A stretch of 12,878 nucleotides of DNA from a bacterium (GCA_028716025.1 JAQUQP010000046.1:1-12878), one strand, 5' to 3'. Positions 1 through 7,263 are shown, counted from the first letter of the stretch. Notes: generated from the sequence alone by a model not told the origin. Translations and numbers: made by a program.

Positions 1-3
1 CCA

Positions 4-53
4 CATTCCACTCCGCCACCAAGCTTTGGCGGATACGGCGCATAGGCGGAATG
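4..53. repeat. Imperfect palindromic sequence at the left edge
   Basis: Downstream of thi4 the sequence contains nested inverted repeats. CATTCC at 4-9 pairs with GGAATG at 48-53, and CCGCC at 13-17 pairs with GGCGG at 28-32 around a CCAAGCTTTGG-like core. On the minus strand no T-run follows, so it does not look like a standard terminator for thi4. It may be a small intergenic repeat or the edge of another element, but the window ends here and no second copy is present. The minus strand also has an ATG at 43 starting a short Pro/Gly-rich reading frame that runs off the edge. I do not consider that frame supported. Confidence 0.3.
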
Positions 54-85
54 CGGGTTAATTAAAACTGCATAATCCAATCTGA

Positions 86-862
86 CTATTGCCCTAGCTT
101 CTCCAAGGCCACTTCTGCTGCCTTCCTGCCGGAATAAAGCATCGCGCTAAAGGTCGGGCCCATCCTCGGGATACCGTACGCGGTAGAGACGCTCATTCCG
201 CAGATGATCAGTCCGGGGAATATCTCCCCGGATTTTTCCACTACCTGTTCCTCGGAAGACTCCACATCCATTGGTCCGAAGTCAGCGATCTTGAGCAATC
301 CCCTTTTAGCCAGGCTCTTGCAAACACAGGCATCATGCCCGGTAGCGTCAATGACTATCTCTGCTTCCACTGTGACTGGATCAAGGCAGGAGATCGCCCG
401 CGGCATATAGGCCACCGGTGTCCAATTGATCACCGCGCCTTTCACTTTCTTGCTCTTATATAATACATCATCAAAACGAGTCAGGTTAAGTATCCTGACC
501 CCGGCATCTGCTGCCACAGAGATCAGCTTAGCGCATATTTGCGGCGCGCTGCCGATAAAAAGCCCTTTAGACGCCTCCCGGCACGGGATACCGAATTCTT
601 TGAGCAATTGCTCACCGGGAGAGCGAAAGGTCAGGGTATTCATCAGATACCCGCCGGTCCAAAAGCCGCCGCCCAGATAATTATTGCTCTCTACTAATAG
701 CACTTTTTTGCCGGCTTTGGCCAAGTCATGGGCAGCCACCAGGCCGCTTGGGCCGCCGCCGATCACGATCACGTCATTCTTCAAATGCTCACTGAACCAG
801 GAATAGAAATCCCTCGCCATGGCCCCGGTTATTTCTGCTTCGCTTACCTTGCTGAATTTCAT
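86..862 (-). CDS. thi4: Thiamine thiazole synthase, Thi4 family
   Basis: This 258-residue flavoprotein-like enzyme belongs to the Thi4 family. Family members build the adenylated thiazole carboxylate precursor of thiamine from NAD+, glycine and a sulfur source in the cytoplasm. Visible marks are the dinucleotide-binding GGGPSG at residues 35-40 followed by the acidic end of strand two (LLVES, 55-59), GGGFWTGG at 64-71, DATGHDA at 172-178, and the C-terminal RMGPTF/SGRKAAE region at 233-250. Cys159 in SCLDP lies where yeast and plant Thi4 carry the sulfur-donating cysteine; archaeal sulfide-using enzymes have His there (alignment from memory). I chose the ATG at 862 because AAGGAGG lies five bases upstream. 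The longer open frame to 943 runs back through the riboswitch terminator and aptamer. A TPP riboswitch controls the gene, which confirms a thiamine role. The length is normal for prokaryotic Thi4. Confidence 0.93.
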   Translation of the reverse strand: MKFSKVSEAEITGAMARDFYSWFSEHLKNDVIVIGGGPSGLVAAHDLAKAGKKVLLVESNNYLGGGFWTGGYLMNTLTFRSPGEQLLKEFGIPCREASKGLFIGSAPQICAKLISVAADAGVRILNLTRFDDVLYKSKKVKGAVINWTPVAYMPRAISCLDPVTVEAEIVIDATGHDACVCKSLAKRGLLKIADFGPMDVESSEEQVVEKSGEIFPGLIICGMSVSTAYGIPRMGPTFSAMLYSGRKAAEVALEKLGQ

Positions 863-880
863 CACTGCCTCCTTATTAAA

Positions 881-908
881 TAAAAATCCCATACTGCGAA
901 GTATGGGA
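881..908 (-). terminator. Riboswitch-controlled intrinsic terminator of thi4
   Basis: On the minus strand a nine-base-pair stem (887-895 with 900-908, TCCCATACT and its complement, four-base loop) is followed directly by TTTTTA. It sits between the TPP aptamer and the thi4 ribosome-binding site. This is the layout of an expression platform that stops transcription when TPP is bound. The antiterminator pairing was not resolved by eye. Confidence 0.85.
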
Positions 909-920
909 AAAGCAAAAACC

Positions 921-1039
921 TTAACACCTCCCTCCGCTGGCATTACCCAGATCAGGTTACGCTCTGATATTATCAGAGCTAAGGTCTCCCGCTTATTACA
1001 CGGGACTCTCAGGTCGCTTTACGACCTCCCTTGGGTTCA
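921..1039 (-). promoter_or_regulatory. TPP riboswitch (THI element) upstream of thi4
   Basis: The minus strand carries the two conserved blocks of the TPP aptamer: CTGAGA at 1012-1007 and the THI box CTGATCTGGGTAATGCCAGC at 955-936, followed by GGAGGGA. P1 can form between TTGAACC (1039-1033) and GGTGTTAA (928-921) with one bulged G. P3 is GGTCG/CGACC (1022-1026 with 1012-1016). P5 is the CTGG/CCAG pair inside the THI box. Two further hairpins lie between CTGAGA and the THI box: TCCCG/CGGGA (1001-1005 with 987-991) and a perfect eight-base-pair hairpin at 961-979. The aptamer is therefore longer than the usual roughly 100 bases. A terminator follows at 881-908, so control is probably by premature termination when TPP is plentiful. 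Confidence 0.93.
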
Positions 1040-1060
1040 ATCTATATTCAATTGTTTTAT

Positions 1061-1089
1061 ACTTTATTCAAAATCGCTGATTTAGTCAA
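1061..1089 (-). promoter_or_regulatory. Putative sigma-70-type promoter of thi4
   Basis: Reading the minus strand, TTGACT (1089-1084) is followed after 17 bases by TAAAGT (1066-1061). The predicted start, about seven bases on, falls near 1054, just before P1 of the TPP aptamer, as expected for a riboswitch leader. No terminator hairpin is visible between the upstream gene (stop at 1115) and this promoter, so read-through from the htpX unit is also possible. Confidence 0.6.
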
Positions 1090-1114
1090 GCTATTTCATA
1101 AAAAAATATATAAG

Positions 1115-1741
1115 TTATATCGTACGGCTCTTGGGAATGGTGTAGGCAAAATAAATACCTACGGCCCAGATCAGGAGACCGATGGGTGAAAAAATCGCGC
1201 TAATAATATCCGGATCAAATGGAGGCACGAAGAACCATTGTCCTTCGTATCCGGGATATTCGGATATATGTTCCTGTAAATACTGACGTATATAATAAAC
1301 CGTAATAAAATACTGGGAAATGAATAATGTTAATAGCGTGACTACCGCGCTCATGATCTGCAGAGGCATTCCACGTTTGCCGCCGGAACCCCAGATCACT
1401 GCTTTTCCGATCAAATATCCGACTCCGATCGCGATGTATCCGATCTGATACCCGGTTAAAACAGAAATCGCAAACCATATTATACCCGCAATCACCGCTG
1501 CTAATAGTCCTAACATTAAAGCCATTCCCATTCTGGGATTGTTAGTTTCTTCTTGGATGGCTTTCTCAGCAATGCCCCGACAATTATCACATAAAAATAC
1601 AGCCTGGCCTTCTTTATCTCGATAGGTATAATACTGCGCGCCGGATACTTCTTTTTGGCACTGGCTGCAAAGTACGACCTCGCTCGCTTTTGACCCGATC
1701 TTTATTTCTGAATTTTCAACAGGATTTTCTTTTTCTGCCAT
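1115..1741 (-). CDS. Zinc-ribbon membrane protein of unknown function
   Basis: This 208-residue protein is not a family I recognise. Its cytoplasm-like N-terminus has two CxxC knuckles (Cys25/Cys28 and Cys51/Cys54), spaced like a small zinc ribbon. Four hydrophobic stretches follow at about 72-95, 99-116, 127-149 and 180-201, with an aromatic and acidic loop (about 150-179) before the last one. There is no signal peptide. The start ATG lies one base after the htpX stop, and its AAAGGAG ribosome-binding site lies inside the htpX end, so the two genes are very probably co-transcribed and translationally coupled. Its job may relate to membrane-protein quality control by HtpX, but that rests only on position. 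Proteins with an N-terminal zinc ribbon and a membrane tail are common and functionally diverse. Confidence 0.85.
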   Translation of the reverse strand: MAEKENPVENSEIKIGSKASEVVLCSQCQKEVSGAQYYTYRDKEGQAVFLCDNCRGIAEKAIQEETNNPRMGMALMLGLLAAVIAGIIWFAISVLTGYQIGYIAIGVGYLIGKAVIWGSGGKRGMPLQIMSAVVTLLTLFISQYFITVYYIRQYLQEHISEYPGYEGQWFFVPPFDPDIISAIFSPIGLLIWAVGIYFAYTIPKSRTI

Positions 1742-1742
1742 A

Positions 1743-2633
1743 TTAAGCTCCTTTTATCATCTGTAATGCCTTAATACGTTCCGCGACTGGCGGATGTGTT
1801 GAAAACAGCTTATCCAGTAAATCGCCGCCCTTGGACGGATTGGAAAAGTAAAGATGCGCGGTAGAAACGCCCACGGATGGCAGTGGCCGCATATCCCTGC
1901 TGATCTTCTCCAGCGCATTGGCCAACGCGGATGGCTCTCCTGTGACCTCAGCTGACCCGGCATCGGCAATAAATTCTCTCTTTCGCGAGATCGCCAATTG
2001 TATCAACATTGCGGACAAAGGCGCTGCCAGAGAAAGGATAAAGCCGATCATGGCTAAATATCCTGAGCGGTCTTTGCTATCCGCGCTGCTGACCCGCATA
2101 CTATACCAATACATGTCCGCTAAGATGCTGACAAATCCGGCCAGCATGGTGGTTATGGTCATAAGCCGCATATCGCCATTTTCTATATGCGTTAATTCAT
2201 GACCTACGACGCCTTTGACCTCGTGCAGATCCAGCTTTTCCAGGAGACCGCGGCTTACCGCCACCACAGCGTGCTTCTGGTCCCTTCCCGTGGCAAAAGC
2301 ATTCATAGCGTCATCGTTGATCACATATATTTTCGGAACAGGTATTTGCAGTTTCAGGCTTAATTCTTCCACAATACCAAAGAGCTCGGGAACCTGGTGC
2401 CGTTCTACCGGTTTCGCGTTAGACATTTTTAATATCAATTTATGGGAGAAAAAGTAAGAGTAGAAATTTATTATTGCCGAAAAAAGCAGGAATACACCCG
2501 TACCAGTGAGACCCCATTTAAAATGATAGGAAATAACCGTACCTAAAGAGCCAAGGATAAAGGTCAATAACCCCATAAACACATAAACTTTTAAGTTTTG
2601 CTGCTTAATAAAATCCTGGCTGGTGACTGACAT
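1743..2633 (-). CDS. htpX: Membrane zinc metalloprotease HtpX (M48B family)
   Basis: This 296-residue protein is a typical full-length HtpX, an inner-membrane protease that, in the bacteria studied, degrades misfolded membrane proteins alongside FtsH. The zinc-binding HELTH lies at 145-149 and the third ligand is probably Glu220 in KREFIADAGSAEVTG. Other family marks are NAFATGRD at 111-118, AVSRGLL at 125-131 and the C-terminal STHPPVAERI at 278-287. Two hydrophobic helices lie at about 15-33 and 42-62, and two more at about 155-175 and 192-213 flank the catalytic core. The start has AAGGGGG seven bases upstream and follows a strong promoter. It is the first gene of a unit that continues into a zinc-ribbon membrane protein gene one base after its stop. 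The lemA partner often found next to htpX is absent here. Confidence 0.96.
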   Translation of the reverse strand: MSVTSQDFIKQQNLKVYVFMGLLTFILGSLGTVISYHFKWGLTGTGVFLLFSAIINFYSYFFSHKLILKMSNAKPVERHQVPELFGIVEELSLKLQIPVPKIYVINDDAMNAFATGRDQKHAVVAVSRGLLEKLDLHEVKGVVGHELTHIENGDMRLMTITTMLAGFVSILADMYWYSMRVSSADSKDRSGYLAMIGFILSLAAPLSAMLIQLAISRKREFIADAGSAEVTGEPSALANALEKISRDMRPLPSVGVSTAHLYFSNPSKGGDLLDKLFSTHPPVAERIKALQMIKGA

Positions 2634-2675
2634 TTATATACCCCCTTCAAAACGTAAAAAAGATCTTACAATATA

Positions 2676-2704
2676 TATATAATCCGACTCTATCGCCCTG
2701 TCAA
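2676..2704 (-). promoter_or_regulatory. Strong sigma-70-type promoter of htpX
   Basis: The minus strand has a perfect TTGACA (2704-2699), a 17-base spacer and TATATA (2681-2676), within a longer TA repeat. The leader to the htpX ATG at 2633 is about 35 bases. The -35 box begins only three bases after the T-run of the preceding terminator. No separate stress-type operator was recognised. Confidence 0.75.
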
Positions 2705-2706
2705 CC

Positions 2707-2741
2707 AAAAAAAAGCAACCTCATGGACCTGAGGTTGCTTT
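2707..2741 (-). terminator. Strong intrinsic terminator after the VWA gene
   Basis: A perfect 12-base-pair stem (2712-2723 with 2730-2741, six-base loop) is followed on the minus strand by an unbroken run of eight T (2714-2707, partly paired with the stem foot). It lies 28 bases beyond the VWA-gene stop and closes the sagB-like/mgtA/VWA unit. The complementary A-run lies before the stem on the other side, so it may also work weakly in reverse. Confidence 0.9.
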
Positions 2742-2768
2742 CGTGTTTTAGCTTCTTTACCCGTTCTT

Positions 2769-3932
2769 CTACTTAAATTTGTATCCTTTGGGCGCGGCCT
2801 GGCTGTGAATGGACTTTATGATCGCTGTATCTAGAGTCTGTGTTGTGCCGGTTTTAGCGGCTTCTTTCTCTTTTTGCGCCACATATTGCCGCCGCTCATT
2901 GCTTAGAGCGTTGATCCTGGTTTGTATGTCTTTACGTTTTTGTATGTTATCATTAATGTACTTTTCCCTTTCCTTGGGAGACATGCTCTGCATTTCTTTG
3001 GGCAGGTCTTCTTTCTTCAGCTCCTCGGCCTTGACATTGCCGGTGGCTACCGCGCTCACCACGTCCCAGGAGGAAGCGGTACTGCTATATTGCTTGCTGG
3101 CTTTGAAGGTGGCACGGTCGGAAAGATTGGCTTTGCTATAGGATATCTGGTTGCTATCCTGTTGTTCCTGCGCGACTTTGGCTATTTTCCCCTTCTCGCC
3201 GTAAGCTATATAGGTCTGGTTGAGCTCGTTATTCAAGCGCAGTATCTCGTCATCCTGCGGCGCGGCAATGGAAACGACTCTTACTCCATGGTCTATGTTA
3301 AAATAGTCACCGTGTCCCGACCGGGCGCCGTCCATCCACTGGGTACTAATGCCTTCCTGGTACGGCCCGCAGAAAATAGTGTTGACGATTATGCCTTTAT
3401 CGGCTGCTGCCGCTGCTGATTCCCGGAATGGGACATTTCCCTGAGTAAAAGGTTCATTCCCAGCTATGAAAATGACTTTATAGACTTCGGGACTATGGGA
3501 CCAGTTCAATCCGGTAACCGCGTCACGGATAACCGTACCGCAATACTCGCTGCCGCCCAAGGTGGTCAAGGCAAAAAGATTTTCCGATACAGTATCCAGA
3601 TTATCAGTGAAAGATAAGACCTTGCGAATATAACCGGTACTGCCATCCAACCGGTCATTCCCGTATTCGTAAAGGGCGACATAAACTTCGGGGTTTTGGT
3701 TTTTCCATGTGGCTAAAGACAATTCATTGACGACTCTCCAGAGTTGGCTCTTGGCCTGGTCAATAAGACCGTCCATACTATTACTGGTATCCAGGAGAAG
3801 CGCGACTTGAACGATCGGCCTTGCGGAATGACGTGTTTGGCCGGGGGCGGGTGCGATCTTGGCGGGTGCGGCTATCGCCATGGTGACAAAACAGGTTAAA
3901 ATCAGTGCCGGTATCACTAACAAACGTCTCAT
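2769..3932 (-). CDS. Secreted VWA-domain protein
   Basis: The product is 387 residues. A signal peptide covers about residues 1-21 (RR, a hydrophobic core, then AIAA). A von Willebrand factor A domain follows at about 39-225. The metal-site motif DTSNS (48-52, DxSxS) and a TTLGGSEYCG segment (123-132) are present, but the position usually holding the third aspartate reads IAGNEPF (156-162). A charged, probably coiled-coil region at about 300-360 precedes the tail. VWA domains bind protein partners through a metal ion; the partner here is unknown. I start at ATG 3932 because AGGAGGG lies four bases upstream and the signal peptide begins there. The 15 extra residues of the longer frame lack a good ribosome-binding site. 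It follows mgtA by about 66 bases on the same strand without a clear promoter, and a strong terminator follows. The role is unassigned. Confidence 0.9.
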   Translation of the reverse strand: MRRLLVIPALILTCFVTMAIAAPAKIAPAPGQTRHSARPIVQVALLLDTSNSMDGLIDQAKSQLWRVVNELSLATWKNQNPEVYVALYEYGNDRLDGSTGYIRKVLSFTDNLDTVSENLFALTTLGGSEYCGTVIRDAVTGLNWSHSPEVYKVIFIAGNEPFTQGNVPFRESAAAAADKGIIVNTIFCGPYQEGISTQWMDGARSGHGDYFNIDHGVRVVSIAAPQDDEILRLNNELNQTYIAYGEKGKIAKVAQEQQDSNQISYSKANLSDRATFKASKQYSSTASSWDVVSAVATGNVKAEELKKEDLPKEMQSMSPKEREKYINDNIQKRKDIQTRINALSNERRQYVAQKEKEAAKTGTTQTLDTAIIKSIHSQAAPKGYKFK

Positions 3933-3998
3933 AAACCCTCCTAACAAGAATATTGACTTCCTGTTTATGAGACCCAACTGGCAATTAAAAGTTCCGTA

Positions 3999-6545
3999 TT
4001 ATTCGTAACCATATTTTTTTATGAACCAGCTTTTCACAAATTGAACCGCAAATAAATAGATACCCACTATCACAAACAAAACCAGAAAATACAGCGGCGG
4101 CGGCTGGACAAAACCAAAATATTTACCCAGCGGCACAAATGGCAGTATAATCCCTATGGTGACTATGTAGATAGAAGTAAACATCAAAAACTGGCTGGGC
4201 TTGCTCTCAATAAAGGGGATCTTGCCGGTGCGGATGATGTGTATGACCAGCGTCTGGGTGCACAGAGACTCTAAAAACCAACCAGTATTAAACAGAGGCT
4301 GCTGGGCATGGAATAAGAACCATAATACTCCAAAGGTTACAAAATCAAAGATCGAGCTTACAGGTCCGATGAACAACATGAATTTCTTTATGTATCCGAT
4401 ATTCCACGGCCTTGATTTCATCAGATACTCATTGTCAACCTCATCTGACGGGATAGCTATTTGTGAAAAATCATACAACAGATTATTCAGCAGTATCTGT
4501 ATAGGAAGCATAGGCAAGAACGGTAAAAACAAGCTGGCCCCGGTCATACTAAACATATTGCCGAAATTCGAGCTGGCGCCCATTTTAATGTATTTGAGTA
4601 TATTGCCGAAGGTTCTTCTTCCCTCAATAACCCCGTCAACAAGCACTAATAAACTTTTCTTTAAAAGGATAATGTCGGCCGATTCCTTGGCAATATCAAC
4701 CGCATTGTTAACCGAAATCCCTACATCCGCGGCTTTGAGCGCTGGAGCATCGTTAATACCATCACCAAGATAGCCGACTATATGTCCATTATCATGCAAG
4801 GCATGGATCACTCTTTCTTTTTGCAGTGGCGATAAACGGGCAAAAACCGTCGTTGTTCTAACCAATTGCCGTAATTCAATATCTGTGGCCTTTTCCACCT
4901 GAGCTCCGGTAGCGAATCCCGTAATATTCAGCCCGACTTCACCGCATATCTTTCTCGTAACTAATTCGTTGTCGCCCGTCAACACCTTACAATCTATCCC
5001 CAAGCCCTTTAGTGTTTCGATCGTCCTTTTAGCTGATACCTTTGGCGGGTCAAGAAATGCGATGTATCCTTTTAGGATCAAATCCCGCTCATCTTCTTTT
5101 GTATAGACTGCTTTTGTCTGGTCAAAGTCCTTATAAGCTATGGCTAATACCCGGAAACCCTCCGCACTTAAATTATCGTACTCATTTTCCAATTCCATAA
5201 GCAGTATATTCCCGGCATCCATTTCGAGCACATCACCATCTATCTCGAACCTGGTGCACCTTTTATATACTTCTTCAGGAGCGCCTTTTACGATGATCCG
5301 GTGTTTGGCATCATTCTCCACCACTACGGACATCAGCTTACGGGTAAAATCAAATGGTACCTCGTCTATTTTCTTGTATTGTTTCACTACCAATTTCTCA
5401 TAACGCAGAATAGCCTGATCTAAGATATTTTTAAGCCCGGTCTGATAGAAACTGTTGATATAAGCGAATCGTAAAACATCATCATTTTCCCGGCGCACTA
5501 CGTCGCAGTGCTTTTCCAGGATTATTTTATCCAAGGTCAAAGTTCCGGTTTTATCGGTGCAAAGTATATCCATAGCGCCAAAGTTTTGAATAGCATTAAG
5601 ACGTTTAACTATAACCTCTTTTTTGGACATGGCGATAGCGCCTTTAGAAAGATTGATCGCCACCAACATCGGCAACATTTCCGGAGTGAGCCCAACCGCT
5701 ACTGACAGGGCAAAAAGAAGCGCTTCGACGATGTTGCCTTTATTAAAAGCGTTAATGCCAAAGATGATCAGCACTAAGATAGCCATGAAACGTATCATGA
5801 GCCAGGTAAATTTTTGAAGGCCCTTATCAAAACCGCTGGCGACTGTTATGGTGGCTAGTTTTTTTGATATCTCCCCGAATTGAGTGGCCAGCCCTGTTTT
5901 TACCGCAACCCCCAGGCCGGTTCCGCTGACCACGCTTGAACCCATAAAAGCGATATTGGTCAAATCCGCTGCCGCTTCCTTGGAAGAATCTATTAACTCG
6001 GGAGTCTTTTCAGCTGGGAATGATTCCCCGGTTAATGATGATTGATTGACAAAAAGATCTTTGCTGGAAATGATCCTTAGATCAGCTGGTATCATATCAC
6101 CTGCCGACAGGTCCACGATATCACCGGGAACGATATCTCTGATATTCACTTCCTTAGGCCTGCCGTTCCGGTAAACAGTGGCAGTGGCTCGTACCATTTC
6201 ACTGAGCTTCTCTGCTTCCCTGCCGGCGCGAAATTCCTGGATGAAGGAAAGGAAAACACTGATAAGCGCCATAATGATTACCAAGACAGCGCTGATCTTC
6301 TCACCAAAAAACAGAGAAAATCCCGCGATGATCAAAAGAACAATAACCAGGGGATTAATGAATTTGAAGAGGATTTGCAGAACAATGGTTCTTTTCTCTT
6401 TCTTGGCCGGTTCGTTTAAACCGTATTCTTCGAGTCTCTTTATCGCTTCATTCTCATTCAAACCTTTGGGGGAGGTTGTGAATTTTCTCAAAAGGACTTC
6501 TTGAGAGCACCTTATATAATCAAAATCCCAATTCTGTAATTTCAT
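3999..6545 (-). CDS. mgtA: Magnesium-transporting P-type ATPase, MgtA type (P3B)
   Basis: This 848-residue ATPase imports Mg2+ across the cytoplasmic membrane. In order it shows a short N-terminal cation-ATPase region, a first membrane hairpin (about 55-105), the actuator motif TGES at 172-175, a second membrane pair (about 245-300) with the P3B-type VGLTPEMLP at 284-292, phosphorylation site DKTGTLT (Asp331), KGAPEEV at 420-426, TGDNE at 523-527 and GDGINDAP at 594-601. C-terminal membrane helices from about 660 include NNLLYD at 687-692. It is slightly shorter than E. coli MgtA (898 residues), mainly at the N-terminus. The start at 6545 has a modest AAGGGA upstream. It begins 11 bases after a nitroreductase-like gene, so the two are probably one transcript, and no magnesium-sensing leader RNA precedes it. 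Substrate by homology: Mg2+, possibly Ni2+. Confidence 0.95.
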   Translation of the reverse strand: MKLQNWDFDYIRCSQEVLLRKFTTSPKGLNENEAIKRLEEYGLNEPAKKEKRTIVLQILFKFINPLVIVLLIIAGFSLFFGEKISAVLVIIMALISVFLSFIQEFRAGREAEKLSEMVRATATVYRNGRPKEVNIRDIVPGDIVDLSAGDMIPADLRIISSKDLFVNQSSLTGESFPAEKTPELIDSSKEAAADLTNIAFMGSSVVSGTGLGVAVKTGLATQFGEISKKLATITVASGFDKGLQKFTWLMIRFMAILVLIIFGINAFNKGNIVEALLFALSVAVGLTPEMLPMLVAINLSKGAIAMSKKEVIVKRLNAIQNFGAMDILCTDKTGTLTLDKIILEKHCDVVRRENDDVLRFAYINSFYQTGLKNILDQAILRYEKLVVKQYKKIDEVPFDFTRKLMSVVVENDAKHRIIVKGAPEEVYKRCTRFEIDGDVLEMDAGNILLMELENEYDNLSAEGFRVLAIAYKDFDQTKAVYTKEDERDLILKGYIAFLDPPKVSAKRTIETLKGLGIDCKVLTGDNELVTRKICGEVGLNITGFATGAQVEKATDIELRQLVRTTTVFARLSPLQKERVIHALHDNGHIVGYLGDGINDAPALKAADVGISVNNAVDIAKESADIILLKKSLLVLVDGVIEGRRTFGNILKYIKMGASSNFGNMFSMTGASLFLPFLPMLPIQILLNNLLYDFSQIAIPSDEVDNEYLMKSRPWNIGYIKKFMLFIGPVSSIFDFVTFGVLWFLFHAQQPLFNTGWFLESLCTQTLVIHIIRTGKIPFIESKPSQFLMFTSIYIVTIGIILPFVPLGKYFGFVQPPPLYFLVLFVIVGIYLFAVQFVKSWFIKKYGYE

Positions 6546-6556
6546 ATTTTAATCCC

Positions 6557-7204
6557 TTATTGTTTAGGATAGCCCACTGTTTGCGCCAGGATAATTTTCT
6601 GGTTGGGTCGCAATTTCATGGCTTTGGCCAAGACCGGTTTATCGATCAAGCCGCGCACTACCGTCGCTAACCCCGCGGACGCACAGTATAAATAGACATT
6701 TTCAGAGATAAATCCCGTATCCGTGCCAGCATAAAAGTCCGCGTCTTTACCTGATGTTTTACCCATATCCGCCACATAAATAAGATTTAATGGCGCTTCT
6801 TTAACAAACGGTTGTTGTCCCGTAAGAGCTCTTATATCTTCTCCTGCGATCGGGAGCAATATATTTTGCCTGGCGTCAAATAAATATAGTCCGTCCGCCT
6901 TAGCCAGATAGATATCAATTTCCTGCATATTCATAGCCGAAGGAGCGGTTTTATGGCCTGAATCCGGCCGATTTATCCCATTGGCGGCCCAAAGCAGATC
7001 GGAAATACTCTGTAAGGATAATTCCTTGCCACTGAATTCACGCGAACTTTTTCTTTCCCGCAATGCTTGTATCAAAGACTTGCCGCCATCAAATTTTGGA
7101 GCTAAAAGCCTAATCGGTTTGTTATCCTGGGCCTGAATTGACAGCGGGCAAAAAAACAAAAACGCTGAGGTTAAATAAATAGTCATTATCGGATCTAATT
7201 TCAT
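6557..7204 (-). CDS. SagB-type nitroreductase-family oxidoreductase with signal peptide
   Basis: This 215-residue protein has a hydrophobic N-terminus (about 5-25, ending SIQAQ) that looks like a signal peptide, then a compact nitroreductase-like FMN fold. Visible marks are RKSSREF at 51-57 (phosphate-binding arginines), a TAPSAMNMQ segment at 87-94, and the helix GFISENVYLYCASAGLATVVRG at about 164-185 that in this family packs on the flavin, ending with VGYP at 210-213. Small exported SagB-like proteins of this kind are widespread, and their substrates are mostly unknown. They are related to SagB of azoline peptide biosynthesis, but no SagC, SagD or precursor gene is near, so I do not infer a peptide product. 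The ATG at 7204 has GGAGG six bases upstream. The stop is 11 bases before mgtA, which suggests co-transcription. Confidence 0.85.
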   Translation of the reverse strand: MKLDPIMTIYLTSAFLFFCPLSIQAQDNKPIRLLAPKFDGGKSLIQALRERKSSREFSGKELSLQSISDLLWAANGINRPDSGHKTAPSAMNMQEIDIYLAKADGLYLFDARQNILLPIAGEDIRALTGQQPFVKEAPLNLIYVADMGKTSGKDADFYAGTDTGFISENVYLYCASAGLATVVRGLIDKPVLAKAMKLRPNQKIILAQTVGYPKQ

Positions 7205-7233
7205 ATCCTTCCTCCCTTATACTTTTAATATAT

Positions 7234-7263
7234 AAAGCAACCCGGTATTTCCCGGATTGCCTT
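7234..7263 (-). terminator. Intrinsic terminator after the two-CW gene (hairpin copy 1)
   Basis: The stem spans 7237-7260 with a six-base loop and extends outward through AAA/CTT. On the plus strand the two mismatches are A-C pairs, which become G-U wobbles on the minus strand, so the RNA made from the minus strand pairs fully. The tail TTTATATATT is a weak U-tract. It lies about 25 bases after the two-CW stop. A nearly identical copy lies at 7615-7644. Confidence 0.75.

Noticed and set aside
863..943. N-terminal extension of the thi4 reading frame
   Set aside because: The extra 27 codons run through the riboswitch terminator and the 3' side of the aptamer. The ATG at 862 has a strong AAGGAGG and starts the conserved protein.
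2922..3419. Plus-strand open frame of 165 codons
   Set aside because: It is antisense to the VWA gene, has no ribosome-binding site or recognisable domain, and is explained as a shadow of that coding sequence.
4201..4773. Plus-strand open frame of 190 codons
   Set aside because: It is antisense to the conserved C-terminal half of mgtA, and its composition looks like a frame shadow.
6546..6556. Mg2+ riboswitch or leader before mgtA
   Set aside because: Only 11 bases separate it from the preceding gene, so there is no room for a leader RNA.
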